Assembly: GCA_002347095.1 (NCBI GenBank)
Contig: DDWZ01000009.1
Span: 1 to 62,310, forward strand
DNA length: 62,310 nt
Direction: 5' to 3'
DNA from: Desulfobulbaceae bacterium UBA2273
GTDB taxonomy: Bacteria; Desulfobacterota; Desulfobulbia; Desulfobulbales; Desulfurivibrionaceae
Of the stretch, positions 42,140 to 51,728 are shown in pieces (position 1 is the stretch's first letter; the number at the start of each line of letters is the position of its first letter). The position numbers and the translations under genes were made by a program. The notes under the pieces were generated by a model. It worked only from the letters and a program-made list of their open reading frames with translations. It ran no database searches and was not told where the DNA came from.

Positions 42140-43187
42140 TTTTGCGTGGAGGGGATTCCGGGGTGATGCCATAGAAAAAGTGAAGGCTGACGAATGGCGC
42201 TTGGTCTGGTTAGATGAACTCCGTGGGGTTGCTGCGCTTGCTGTACTGTTAGGGCACTATCGTGTGTTGCTGATTGGTGCTTGGAATATTCCGGTCATGG
42301 ATTTCTTCGCCCGTGGAGTTCAACTTTTTTATATCTTGAGCGGGTACATCCTGTACCGTCTGTATAGCAACAAAATGGAACAGCCAAAAGGGAAAAGAAA
42401 ATTCTTTGTTAAGCGATTCTTTCGTATAGCGCCTCTCTATTATCTCATTACGCTGATAGCGTTTTTGATATTTTTTTCTAGTATTGAGGATCCATGGAAC
42501 AACCTTGTAGCCCACCTTCTCATCTTAGTGTCCGGATTCGATCCCGCCTGGATCAACGGAATCATCGGGGTTGAATGGAGCATTTTTGTCGAGTTTAGCT
42601 TCTATTTGCTTTTTCCGCTGCTCCTTCCATGGTTCAGACGGAATATGCTTTTCTCTCTGCTCATAACCTTGTTGTTTTCCTTCGGGCAGACTCTTGTGGT
42701 CTATTTAATGTGCACTGACGTCGAGACTAGGACCTATTTTTACAACCTTCCTTCGACTCAGCTATGTTTTTTTGTGCTGGGTATGTGGATCGCTGATTTA
42801 CATGTCCGTATGCCCAGTATTCCCAAAGGAAGGCGGTTAGCGATGCTCAGTTGTGGTCTAATTCTGGTTATTCCTTTTGCGATCAAAGCCTTCACGCTTC
42901 AGCTGTATGCCGCTTTTTTTATCTTGGGTGCGTTTGTTTACGGTTATCCTCATGTCACGCGGCCTAAAATCATAAAAAAGGTGCTTGGCTATTGTGGATC
43001 TCGGAGTTATTCAATCTATTTAATTCATATGCCGATCTTGACTTACTACCGCAATGAGGGGGGGGAAGACAGCATTTTTTTCTGGGGACTCCTTTTGTCT
43101 GTGGTGATTCTCTTGTCTGATATCACCTTCAGGACGGTCGAACAGAAAGGGATAGCTTTGGGGCAATATTTTGCAAAACGTGTATAG
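42117..43187 (+). CDS. Membrane acyltransferase (Acyl_transf_3, OafA-like)
   Basis: The 356-residue protein has about ten hydrophobic segments and the family opening WLDELRGVAALAVLLGHYRV with the catalytic His region. It also has FFARGVQLFYILSGYILYRL and FFVKRFFRIAPLYYLI, the typical second and third motifs. The ATG at 42117 has GAGG about six bases before it. Members O-acetylate sugars from acetyl-CoA at the inner membrane. It overlaps the methyltransferase end by 23 bases. Confidence 0.88.
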   Translation: MSFAGMFNFAWRGFRGDAIEKVKADEWRLVWLDELRGVAALAVLLGHYRVLLIGAWNIPVMDFFARGVQLFYILSGYILYRLYSNKMEQPKGKRKFFVKRFFRIAPLYYLITLIAFLIFFSSIEDPWNNLVAHLLILVSGFDPAWINGIIGVEWSIFVEFSFYLLFPLLLPWFRRNMLFSLLITLLFSFGQTLVVYLMCTDVETRTYFYNLPSTQLCFFVLGMWIADLHVRMPSIPKGRRLAMLSCGLILVIPFAIKAFTLQLYAAFFILGAFVYGYPHVTRPKIIKKVLGYCGSRSYSIYLIHMPILTYYRNEGGEDSIFFWGLLLSVVILLSDITFRTVEQKGIALGQYFAKRV

Positions 43188-43247
43188 TAGCCTTAATGTT
43201 TTTCTTTTCCTGTAACTTTCTTTGCTGAAGGGATAAACCTATTACCC

Positions 43248-44132
43248 ATGTATAATTTGACGTTGAATTCCTCTGCTAAGAACGCATGGCGAGATTTTCT
43301 TGCGAACCGATTCAATCTGGGGCATGCCAAACGGGTATTGGTAGGGGGCGACATTGAGTCACATGTAAACGATGGTTTGAAATCGGTTCGCGCAACTGTT
43401 GCTCGGGTAAGAAGTGACTTAGGTGAACTGTCGCCTAGAATAATTTTGGAGATAGGTTGTTCAGCAGGGCTGAATTGTCTGGCACTACAGGAGGCGTTCC
43501 CAGATGCTGAGGTGATTGGGATCGAGCCGGAGCAGGAGGCACTTTGTGCGGCCGAATCGTTACGAAATGGTTGGACTGGCCGCTGGCCGCAATTTGTGCG
43601 CGGCATCGGGGAATCAATTCCTTTGTCCAATCACAGTGTGGACTTGATTCTCTGCCATACGGTAATTGAACATGTACAAAGCGTGCCACAGACGATTGCC
43701 GAAATGGCAAGGGTGCTCTCGCCATGTGGAATAGCGCATCTTGAAGCCCCCAACTACCTTTGGCCTTACGAACCACATCTGGAGGTCTGGACCATACCGA
43801 TGTTGGGGAAGAATTTTGTTAGGATGTGTGCGCGACTGCAAGGCCGGGGATCAGTGGCGTCCTTTCTTGAGCACCTGCAATTTGTTACACCGTTCCAGCT
43901 TGAGAGAATATTCACCAGAAACAATCTTGCTTGGCACAACCGTACAGGTGACAAAATCCGGGCCGTGCTGGCAGGGCATGGGGAGGTCAAGCAGTACAAA
44001 AGCGTTTCCCGATTACTCGGTTTGCTTGGGAGCGGGCTGGCAGATCCAGTCGCGTTCGGTATTCTCGCTAGCGGAATGTACCCGAGCGTTCTTTACTCGT
44101 TTCGGCATGGCTCTATGAATGAACCTGACTAA
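43248..44132 (+). CDS. SAM-dependent methyltransferase B
   Basis: The 294-residue class I methyltransferase has the motif I ILEIGCSAGLNCLAL, then VIGIEPEQEAL and LPLSNHSVDL-like IPLSNHSVDLILCHTVIEHV. The C-terminal part contains aromatic and helical segments (HLEAPNYLWPYEPHLEVW) that may bind the glycan. No target is known. It overlaps the following flippase gene by 14 bases, so it is part of the same operon. Confidence 0.83.
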   Translation: MYNLTLNSSAKNAWRDFLANRFNLGHAKRVLVGGDIESHVNDGLKSVRATVARVRSDLGELSPRIILEIGCSAGLNCLALQEAFPDAEVIGIEPEQEALCAAESLRNGWTGRWPQFVRGIGESIPLSNHSVDLILCHTVIEHVQSVPQTIAEMARVLSPCGIAHLEAPNYLWPYEPHLEVWTIPMLGKNFVRMCARLQGRGSVASFLEHLQFVTPFQLERIFTRNNLAWHNRTGDKIRAVLAGHGEVKQYKSVSRLLGLLGSGLADPVAFGILASGMYPSVLYSFRHGSMNEPD

Positions 44133-45486
44133 TCCTTCAACTGGAGTTCACTTGTTTAAGCGCGCACTGCGACATCGTAGTTATCTGGAGGCGATAAGCT
44201 CCAGCTATCTCGTGATGGCGGCTTCGATTCTGGTGCAGATCGCCTTCGTGCCGCTGTATCTCAAGGCGTTTGGGCAATATCAGTTCGGCGTGTTGATGGT
44301 GCTGCTGAGTCTTGTGAATTTCGCGGTGATTGGGATCGCCTGGATGAGCGGTGGGGCGCTGCGCCTGTTGGGGGAATATGCCGGGCAGGGGGATGAGGGG
44401 GCTTTTTGCCGCGCTTTCGGGTTGATCAAGACAATCTATGTCGGCTATGGTATCGGCCTAGCGTTGCTGCTGGGCATCGTCGCTGTGAGCTTCGATCAGG
44501 TGCTGTTTAGCGGTGGTACTGCGATTGACACGCTTGTTGCGCATGAGTCCCTGTTGCTGACTGGGATTTATATGGTTGTGTTTTATGCGGCCGGGATTGA
44601 TCGCCTTGCCCTAACCGCACGTAAGCGGCAAGGCGCCGCCAACATTGCCCAGCTCGCCGGGATTGCCGCTTTTGCGGCAGGCGTTGCGCCGTGGCTGCTT
44701 AGCGGCGGCGACATGCCTGGAGTGATGGCGATTCAGATCGTTGGCGCGCTGGTAAGCACTCTTTTCTCGCGCCGCTTGTTGAATAATGAGTTGCCCGGGC
44801 TGAAAATGTGCGCTCCTACCAGGCGCGATGCCGATCTGCTATATCGCCTCGGGGGGCGGACTGGCGCCGGGTTTTTTTTGCATGGCGCGCTGGTGCTGGC
44901 GTTGCTGGCGGATACTGCGTTGATTGGCTGGCTTGGTGGCGCCAAAGCGGCTGCAGAGTTCTATCTGGTATGGAAGATAGCCGAAGTCCTGGTGCAATTG
45001 ATCTGGAAACTCCCAGAATCGCTTGCCCCTTATTTCGTGCAGATGGATGTGCGTGGCGAGCACGCGGCGCTGACGCGTATCGCCCGTCTGGGCTATGCTC
45101 TTGTTGGCGCAGTGTCACTGGTGGCTGGTGTCTTGTACGGGCTGTTTGGGGTATCCCTGGTGGCTGTGTGGGTAGGGCCGGAGAAGACGCCGGATGCGCC
45201 TCTTAGCTATGCACTGGCGGGCGGGGCGATTTTCTGGCTCGGCATTTCCAGATTGCCGGTGGTGCTCGCGGGTGCGCGCGTTGCGTTGCGTCGATTGAAC
45301 TGGGCTGGTGGCGTCGAATTGTTTGGAAAATTGGCCATCACCCTGCTCCTGTTTCCGAGGCTAGGCTACGTGGCGGTGCTGTTGGGAATCAATCTCGTCC
45401 ATGCACTGGGCGCAAGCCTGCTTTATTTTCGTCTGCTGCGCGGAATCGCTGTGGCTCCAGTCCGCCAGGCGGATAGCTTTAATTAA
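44119..45486 (+). CDS. Polysaccharide flippase (Wzx/MATE-like)
   Basis: The 455-residue inner-membrane protein has about twelve to fourteen hydrophobic segments (for example SSYLVMAASILVQIAFVPLYL and LITLLLFPRLGYVAVLLGINL-like stretches) and the layout of the polysaccharide transporter (Wzx) family. It would move lipid-linked repeat units across the inner membrane. It is richer in G+C than its neighbours, so the cluster may be a mosaic. The gene overlaps the methyltransferase before it. Confidence 0.82.
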   Translation: MNLTNPSTGVHLFKRALRHRSYLEAISSSYLVMAASILVQIAFVPLYLKAFGQYQFGVLMVLLSLVNFAVIGIAWMSGGALRLLGEYAGQGDEGAFCRAFGLIKTIYVGYGIGLALLLGIVAVSFDQVLFSGGTAIDTLVAHESLLLTGIYMVVFYAAGIDRLALTARKRQGAANIAQLAGIAAFAAGVAPWLLSGGDMPGVMAIQIVGALVSTLFSRRLLNNELPGLKMCAPTRRDADLLYRLGGRTGAGFFLHGALVLALLADTALIGWLGGAKAAAEFYLVWKIAEVLVQLIWKLPESLAPYFVQMDVRGEHAALTRIARLGYALVGAVSLVAGVLYGLFGVSLVAVWVGPEKTPDAPLSYALAGGAIFWLGISRLPVVLAGARVALRRLNWAGGVELFGKLAITLLLFPRLGYVAVLLGINLVHALGASLLYFRLLRGIAVAPVRQADSFN

Positions 45487-45498
45487 CCGGAAGGCACT

Positions 45499-47265
45499 AT
45501 GAATCTCCTCTCTATTCAAACTGGGCATAACGCCACAATCGGCTTGATGGAAAACGGTGAAATCACCGCGCTGCTCAGCCAGGAGAAGCTGGACAACATC
45601 AAGAACTCAGCCGCGTTTCCATATGACGCGATTAAGGCGGTGCTGTCAGAACGTGGATTGGGGCCGCAGGATATCGATGAAGTCGTGATCGCCAGCCGGA
45701 TGATTTTTCCACAGCATTGTCTTGATCCACGTGGGCAGGAAGTCGTTTCGGATCATCTTAATCCGCCCTCGACAATACGGTTCGTCAAACGATTGGAAAA
45801 GGGTTTGACTGGGGTGTTGCTGCCATGGGTGTTTCGTTTTGCCAGGGCCAGACGCCACGCCAAACTTTGCGCGGAAGGGGTTGCCCACCTGCAAAATCGT
45901 TTGCACGAGATCGGCCTTTCCGACAAGCCGTTGCACTTTATCGACCATCATCTGTGCCATGCTCGCGGTGCCTACCATGCGCTCGAACGCGAAATTGGGA
46001 ATGAAGCGCTGGTTTTTACCCTGGACGGGATGGGCGATGGTCTATGCGCTACGGTGACTCGGGTCGGACCAAGCGGAGAATGGCAGCGCATTGCCGAAAC
46101 CCCGTTTAATGCTTCGCTCGGCAGCATCTACTCGGAAACTACCCGTTTCCTCGGGATGAAGATAATGGAGCATGAATACAAGGTCATGGGGCTGGCCGCC
46201 TACTGCAAGGGCTATCACCTTGAGACCTATCATAGGGTGTTCGAGCCGGTGATTAATATTGACCCGGGTAATCCGCTTTCTTTTCGTGCTTCGTTGGATA
46301 CTTCCGAATTCTATGATTACCTGGCCAAGCATGCCGTCGGTGAGCGTTTCGATAATATTGCCGGAGCGGTGCAACATTTGCTCGAGGATAGGGTAACCCG
46401 CTGGATTGCCAACGCCATCCATGCAACAGGAATCCGCCGCATATTTACCGGTGGCGGCGTGTTCATGAACGTCAAGCTCAACAAGCGCATCCAGGAGATG
46501 GAAGAAGTTGAACAGGTGTGGTTCCTGCCCTCCTGCGGCGACGAATCGAATCCTTTGGGTGCTGCCTATGCACGCGCCATTGAATTAGGACAGCGGGTCA
46601 AGCCGCTGGCGAATTTGTATCTCGGAATTGGATATCAACGTGCCACTCTTGCTGCATTTATCGCACAGAATCATTTGGTAGAAAAATATGCAGTCAGCGA
46701 ACCAGCGGATATTGAAGAAGCCATTGCCGAACTCCTTGCGCAAGGACAGGTCGTGGCGAGGTTTTCCGGACGCTGTGAGTGGGGTGCGCGGTCATTGGGC
46801 AATCGGGCAATCCTCGCGCACCCCAGCCACTTGGAAAGCTTTTTTACCGTTAATGATTTGATCAAGGCGCGAGATTTCTGGATGCCTTTCGCACCGACCG
46901 TACTCGATATCTGGTCGTCCCGTTATTTGGGAAATTACGATCCCGCGCGAGTGCGCGCGCCACACATGATTACCGCATTCCGTGCATCGCCGCTGGGTGT
47001 GCAACACCTACGGGCCGCGATGCACCAAGGTGATTTTACGATCCGTCCGCAGGTAATCGAGCAAGAGGTCAATCCTGAGTATTATCGAATGCTGCAAGCA
47101 TTTGAACGCCGCACTGGAGTGGGCGGCGTGATGAACACGAGCTTTAATTTGCACGGTTTTCCTCTGGTGGCGACCCCGGAGCAGGCGCTTATAACACTAG
47201 AAAAATCCGGCCTGCAAAATTTGGCATTAGGGCCTTTCCTGATCAGCAAAAAGGAGCAGCCATGA
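45499..47265 (+). CDS. Carbamoyltransferase (NodU/CmcH family)
   Basis: The 588-residue protein belongs to the NodU/CmcH/TobZ carbamoyltransferases. It has an N-terminal TsaD/Kae1-like domain (LSIQTGHNATIGLMENGEIT, HFIDHHLCHARGAYHAL with metal-binding His, FTLDGMGDGLCATV) and a C-terminal domain with RCEWGARSLGNRAILAHPS. These enzymes transfer a carbamoyl group from carbamoyl phosphate, via an adenylate, to a sugar hydroxyl. In this context a sugar carbamoylation is likely. It overlaps the polymerase-like gene by four bases. Confidence 0.9.
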   Translation: MNLLSIQTGHNATIGLMENGEITALLSQEKLDNIKNSAAFPYDAIKAVLSERGLGPQDIDEVVIASRMIFPQHCLDPRGQEVVSDHLNPPSTIRFVKRLEKGLTGVLLPWVFRFARARRHAKLCAEGVAHLQNRLHEIGLSDKPLHFIDHHLCHARGAYHALEREIGNEALVFTLDGMGDGLCATVTRVGPSGEWQRIAETPFNASLGSIYSETTRFLGMKIMEHEYKVMGLAAYCKGYHLETYHRVFEPVINIDPGNPLSFRASLDTSEFYDYLAKHAVGERFDNIAGAVQHLLEDRVTRWIANAIHATGIRRIFTGGGVFMNVKLNKRIQEMEEVEQVWFLPSCGDESNPLGAAYARAIELGQRVKPLANLYLGIGYQRATLAAFIAQNHLVEKYAVSEPADIEEAIAELLAQGQVVARFSGRCEWGARSLGNRAILAHPSHLESFFTVNDLIKARDFWMPFAPTVLDIWSSRYLGNYDPARVRAPHMITAFRASPLGVQHLRAAMHQGDFTIRPQVIEQEVNPEYYRMLQAFERRTGVGGVMNTSFNLHGFPLVATPEQALITLEKSGLQNLALGPFLISKKEQP

Positions 47266-48797
47266 AGTCTTTGAGCGGCATCTCGACGGGTAGATTCTTT
47301 GGGGCGCTCACATTTACACCGCGAGTTTTGTTGTTTGTCTCCGTACTGACCTTGTTTCCCTTCATCTCCACCGTCACCGGCGCAAGCCTGAAAATAGGGG
47401 GAATGGAAATTTGGAAATATTTATGGCTACTTTGGTTGGGTGGATTGTCGATTTATATATTTCTGAACAAGAGTTTTTTCGATAAATGGGGCGGGAGAGT
47501 TGAAACTGTTTTGTGGGTGTTTATCGCGTTCATGCTGGTATTTTCGCCGAAGGCTGATTTGGTCATCGATCCCTGGAAGAACTGGTTTTTTTGCTTACTG
47601 ACTCTAATCCTGTTTCGGTTTTTTGCCATGGCTGACGCCGAAGAGATCAAGGCGATGATTAAATCCACCCTAGGCTTTTGGTGGTTTTATGCGCTTATTC
47701 TGATTGTGTATGCGAAGAGTGTCCCATATTATCCGGGAAGTATTCAGCATCAGTTTTTTCTCAGTGGATTGCTTGGCCTTGTCGCGGGGCTGTTAATGCT
47801 TTCTCGATATGTGGTACTGATGCCTGTAGCACCAGTTGGGCGAGGATTGCATCTGTTTTTTCTGGTAACGGTTATTGTCAACGTCATACTGAATCTGTCT
47901 ATTACTGAAACCCGGTCCGTATTTCCATTTTCTCTGGCACTGGTTCTAATTGCGGCGACATGGCTGTTTAAGTCATCGATTTTTCCGGCACCCAAAATTG
48001 CCTGGTTTGGTTTCCCTCTCGCATTCCTGATCACCTTGCTCCCATTGCTGCATTTGAGTGGGTCCATGGGCAATCTGGTCAATGAGCTCGCATATCCGGT
48101 ATTCGGCAAGCTGCGAACCGTTGAATCAAAGACAGGCCGGGAGGCGGCTTTTCAGGTGTGGAGTGGTTATGTTGTCAACAATTCGAGACTGCTAGGCCCG
48201 GCAAGCGGACCGATGCCCAACATAGAACAGGAACACGAGAACCCGGCAAAGCCGCTGTTTGGCATGAGCCGCAAGCAATTCAATGAACTCAAGGAGCGGG
48301 GTAAGCAAACACAGGAGGCCTTCGCCGAGCGGCAGCGTGACCTGGGCGTTGACGCTATAAAGCCAGAGCAGAGGGCAGCTTCCAGCTCGGATTTACAAGG
48401 CCGGGATGGAAATGAATCCAGCACGCCTCTGGCGCAAAAAGGGGCTTCCATTGCGCCAGTGACTGCATCAACCTCCATTCCTGCTGCCATGGAAAAAATA
48501 GCAATAACCTCTTCTCATAACCAGTGGCTTGATGCGGCAGCGCGTAGCGGACTAGTGTACGCAGTGGCCATTGCCTGGGCCTTCGGCTACGTGGTCTGGC
48601 TGATCTCATTCCGGCTTGCGCCAAGCTTGCCCATGCTGCTGTTGTTTGCCTACTGGACAATGACGGTAGCGTGGGGTTTTGCCAGCCAGTTTGACGATGA
48701 ACACTGGCTGTACCATATTCCTTACCTGACACTATTCTTCATCCCAATGATCGTTTCGGCTCGGCGTATTCGGGATGTCCAGCCTGTGCCGGCCTGA
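47262..48797 (+). CDS. O-antigen polymerase or ligase-like membrane protein
   Basis: The 511-residue protein has about ten hydrophobic segments and a large periplasmic loop (about residues 275-410) rich in polar and Ser/Ala residues. The loop ends in the pattern SSHNQWLDAAARSGLVYAVA, resembling the Wzy/WaaL family, where a His and Arg in the large loop are important. It could polymerise repeat units or ligate them. Families of this kind have low sequence similarity, so only topology and context support the call. Confidence 0.72.
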   Translation: MKSLSGISTGRFFGALTFTPRVLLFVSVLTLFPFISTVTGASLKIGGMEIWKYLWLLWLGGLSIYIFLNKSFFDKWGGRVETVLWVFIAFMLVFSPKADLVIDPWKNWFFCLLTLILFRFFAMADAEEIKAMIKSTLGFWWFYALILIVYAKSVPYYPGSIQHQFFLSGLLGLVAGLLMLSRYVVLMPVAPVGRGLHLFFLVTVIVNVILNLSITETRSVFPFSLALVLIAATWLFKSSIFPAPKIAWFGFPLAFLITLLPLLHLSGSMGNLVNELAYPVFGKLRTVESKTGREAAFQVWSGYVVNNSRLLGPASGPMPNIEQEHENPAKPLFGMSRKQFNELKERGKQTQEAFAERQRDLGVDAIKPEQRAASSSDLQGRDGNESSTPLAQKGASIAPVTASTSIPAAMEKIAITSSHNQWLDAAARSGLVYAVAIAWAFGYVVWLISFRLAPSLPMLLLFAYWTMTVAWGFASQFDDEHWLYHIPYLTLFFIPMIVSARRIRDVQPVPA

Positions 48798-48807
48798 GGG
48801 GCTGGAT

Positions 48808-49743
48808 ATGCTGCTAACTGTTGTCATCCCGGCCTACAATGCCGCCGGCCATATCGAGAAGGCGCTCAAGTCGATATTCGCTGGATTCGATGCAACATCG
48901 GGTTGGGTCCTGGAGGTCATCGTGGTGGACGATGGAAGTGCGGACGGAGAAGCTCTTGCCCGAGCTTGTGCGCCGTTCCCTGGCGTCCGAAGGCTGCGCC
49001 ACGATCAGAATCACGGTATGTGTGCCGCACGCAATACCGGCCTCAAAGACAGCCAAGGAGATTTCGTTACTTTGCTCGATTCTGACGATGAATTTGTCGC
49101 CGATTGGTTTGCCGCCTTCCGCGTAATTATTGTGGAATGGCCAGAATCGGCCAACGTCTGTTTTACCCCTTGTATTAACGATGCTGGCGAGCATACTTGC
49201 GCACGCCCCAGCTACAAGGGATGGCTTACGGCAGAAGATATGGTTCTGGAACATTTGTCGGGGGAATATAACCCCATTTTTCGGGGCGATTACATTCGTC
49301 GATCCGGCTATGCTGATCTCGGTACCCGTAAATCGTGTGGGCTGCTGACGTATTTACGCATGACTCGCGAGGCCCCTTTCTGGATTACTGACAAGGTGCA
49401 GCGCCTTTATCACGATACGATTGAGCAGTCGGTAACTCGTGGCTGGACACGACCAGATAAGGCAGCAGAGACTTATTATTGCTTCTCGACAGTGCTGGAA
49501 GTCCATGGCGCTTTTATTCGTGATGTATCGGAAGGAAAATACAGGCAGATGTATTATAAATCGCTTGTCTACCGCATGCTGGCTTTACAGGGACGCAACT
49601 TTGCCGGTTGGTGGCGGGCCTTTTCCTTCCAGAGTCTGAAGCCCTGGCTTGCAACTTTGTTGCTGCTCCTGATCGGGCCAACGGGCTCGGTTTATTTACT
49701 AAATACGGCGAAGCGACTCAGTGTATTACGCAGGTATGGATGA
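48808..49743 (+). CDS. Glycosyltransferase family 2
   Basis: The 311-residue protein has a GT-A fold: LLTVVIPAYNAAGHIEKALK, VIVVDDGSADGEALAR, NHGMCAARNTGLKDSQGDFVTLLDSDDE, with the DxD-type metal motif in LDSDD. It probably adds one sugar of the repeat unit. The C terminus has a hydrophobic segment (LKPWLATLLLLLIGPTGSVYLL) that could anchor it. The ATG at 48808 has GAGGGGC about eight bases before it. Confidence 0.9.
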   Translation: MLLTVVIPAYNAAGHIEKALKSIFAGFDATSGWVLEVIVVDDGSADGEALARACAPFPGVRRLRHDQNHGMCAARNTGLKDSQGDFVTLLDSDDEFVADWFAAFRVIIVEWPESANVCFTPCINDAGEHTCARPSYKGWLTAEDMVLEHLSGEYNPIFRGDYIRRSGYADLGTRKSCGLLTYLRMTREAPFWITDKVQRLYHDTIEQSVTRGWTRPDKAAETYYCFSTVLEVHGAFIRDVSEGKYRQMYYKSLVYRMLALQGRNFAGWWRAFSFQSLKPWLATLLLLLIGPTGSVYLLNTAKRLSVLRRYG

Positions 49744-50596
49744 TATGCGGGAAAAATGTTGCGGGAAGGCTGGTGAACAGACAATGAGTGAACAGCGATT
49801 TGCGTTCGGTAAAAACTGGAAGCGTTATCTGACGGGGGTGGGCCGTGACGAGATTGATGCAGCGAAGCGTTCTCTTTCGGCGGCCATCCAGAATATACAA
49901 CCTGGTCAGGCTACATTCCTCGACATTGGCAGCGGTAGCGGATTGTTTTCTCGGGCCGCTTATGAGTTTGGCTTTTGCCGTGTGGCTTCTTTCGATTATG
50001 ACTTGGACAGCGTCGAGGCTACTGTTGCTATGAAGCAAATGGCCGGGGCGACCGATACGCGTTGGAGTGTATTGCAGGGGTCGGTTCTCGATACAGGCTT
50101 TATGCAGACACTCGGGCTGCACGATGTGGTCTATAGCTGGGGCGTGCTGCACCACACTGGGTCCATGTGGCATGCCCTGGATAATGCGGCCCGTGCGGTT
50201 AAGCCAAATGGGCGGCTGTTCATTGCCTTGTACAATGATCAGGGCTGGATTTCAAAGTATTGGCATGCGATCAAGCGTACTTATGTGAGTGCGCCAGGCT
50301 TCATTCGGTTGCTGATGCTGCTGGTGTTCTGGATCTACTTCGGTGTCGGCTTGTTCGTCGCCGACCTTCTGCGATTGCGCAACCCTTTGAAGCGTCATAC
50401 CGGCGATGCAAGGGGAATGAAATTTTTCACCGATGTCATCGACTGGGTGGGGGGGTATCCGTTCGAGGTTGCCACGCCCGGGCGAGTGGAGGAGTATCTG
50501 CGCGGGCAGGGCTTTACTTTGACATGGCAACGCTTGGCGGGTCGCCGGCATGGTTGCAACGAATTTGTGTTTCGGCGTGCGGAAGCCCATGACTGA
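49736..50596 (+). CDS. SAM-dependent methyltransferase C
   Basis: The 286-residue class I methyltransferase has motif I TFLDIGSGSGLFSRAAY, then ASFDYDLDSVEAT and VVYSWGVLHHTGSMWHAL. A hydrophobic stretch near residues 185-205 (LLMLLVFWIYFGVGLFVADL) may associate it with the membrane. Two starts are possible: 49736, which overlaps the GT2 stop, and 49784 (MSEQRFAFGKNW), where homology to the family seems to begin. The C terminus of the protein overlaps the next gene by eight bases. Confidence 0.84.
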   Translation: MDDMREKCCGKAGEQTMSEQRFAFGKNWKRYLTGVGRDEIDAAKRSLSAAIQNIQPGQATFLDIGSGSGLFSRAAYEFGFCRVASFDYDLDSVEATVAMKQMAGATDTRWSVLQGSVLDTGFMQTLGLHDVVYSWGVLHHTGSMWHALDNAARAVKPNGRLFIALYNDQGWISKYWHAIKRTYVSAPGFIRLLMLLVFWIYFGVGLFVADLLRLRNPLKRHTGDARGMKFFTDVIDWVGGYPFEVATPGRVEEYLRGQGFTLTWQRLAGRRHGCNEFVFRRAEAHD

Positions 50597-51728
50597 CGTG
50601 CCCAACTTTGTCGAGGTGCTGACGGGACGCATGCGTCCGCGCCATCGACGCTTTCATCACGCCATCGAGCAGTTATGTCGTGAAGTCGGACAGCCTTACC
50701 GGCTTCAACCGGTAACACTTCGGCAACGGTTGATTACCCAGGCTGTTACCCGTTGGCGCGGTATCCGCACTCTTCGGCTGAATGAATCCGATGCGATGGG
50801 GTTGCTGCATCAAGCACTCAACCGTGGCTCGATGCCCTATATGGCTGAGTTTGATGTTCCATTGGCGGTGCATGGCTATAAACTCCATGCACATCGTCGT
50901 GCCGCCGCAGATGCAAGGCGCTTGATGGAGCGCCCGCAGTTGCGGGCGCTACTCGTGTTTTCTGACTGGGCGCGACGATCATTCGAGTTGCATTATGGTC
51001 CGGAGGTGGGCGCGAAGTGTCGCACCGTCTATCCGCTTGCGTTTGAAGGTGCCTATTGTGGGAACTTTGAGCAGCGCCGCTATGATTTTTCCTTTATATC
51101 CGTAAATTTTCGCACCAAGTGTGGCCCGGAGGCCGTACGCGCATTTTGTCATGCCCGATCTAGATCGGGGCAGAATGCAAAAATGTGTGTGGTTACACAA
51201 TTGGCTAAAGCGCGAGAAACATTGGGTGACCTCTCTGCGTATCTCGGCGTTGAGTGGCGTGAGGCAAATTTACCTGAGTTAGAAGTCGCAAAATTGCTTG
51301 CGGAAACGCGCTGTCTTATACATCCCTCGCTCAATGACAGCTTCGGCGTGGTGGTGCTGGAGGCGCTGGCGGCGGGGTGTGCATTGATCGCTACCGACAT
51401 CGCGTCTTTCCCCGAGCTTGTTTTAAATGGCCAAAACGGATGGCTTGTCAGAGCGCCTACAAGCGCTGTGGTAGAAGATACGTTCATCACAGAATATGGG
51501 ACGGTGGCTTATCATGAGGCATATCTCAATACCATGAGCCTGCATGGCATTGAAGAAGCGCTGTGCGAATCGATGGTGCATCTTTTGAGTGAGCCAGCGC
51601 TTATGAGTGCCATGATGATGGCCTCGCATGCGCTTTATGAGAAGCGGTTCTCCTCACAAGCCTGGATGCGCCAAATGCAGCGTGTTCTGTCTGAAGGATT
51701 CCCAGAGCTGGGCATCTTGGCAGCATGA
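50589..51728 (+). CDS. Glycosyltransferase, GT4-like
   Basis: The 379-residue protein has a GT-B layout. The C-terminal half has the GT4 pattern CLIHPSLNDSFGVVVLEALAAGCALIATDIASFPELV with the E-x(7)-E motif region. The N-terminal half, with VFSDWARRSFELHYG, resembles other family 4 glycosyltransferases. The donor and acceptor are unknown. The ATG at 50589 overlaps the methyltransferase stop. It overlaps the next glycosyltransferase by four bases, so the two may act in sequence. Confidence 0.85.
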   Translation: MTDVPNFVEVLTGRMRPRHRRFHHAIEQLCREVGQPYRLQPVTLRQRLITQAVTRWRGIRTLRLNESDAMGLLHQALNRGSMPYMAEFDVPLAVHGYKLHAHRRAAADARRLMERPQLRALLVFSDWARRSFELHYGPEVGAKCRTVYPLAFEGAYCGNFEQRRYDFSFISVNFRTKCGPEAVRAFCHARSRSGQNAKMCVVTQLAKARETLGDLSAYLGVEWREANLPELEVAKLLAETRCLIHPSLNDSFGVVVLEALAAGCALIATDIASFPELVLNGQNGWLVRAPTSAVVEDTFITEYGTVAYHEAYLNTMSLHGIEEALCESMVHLLSEPALMSAMMMASHALYEKRFSSQAWMRQMQRVLSEGFPELGILAA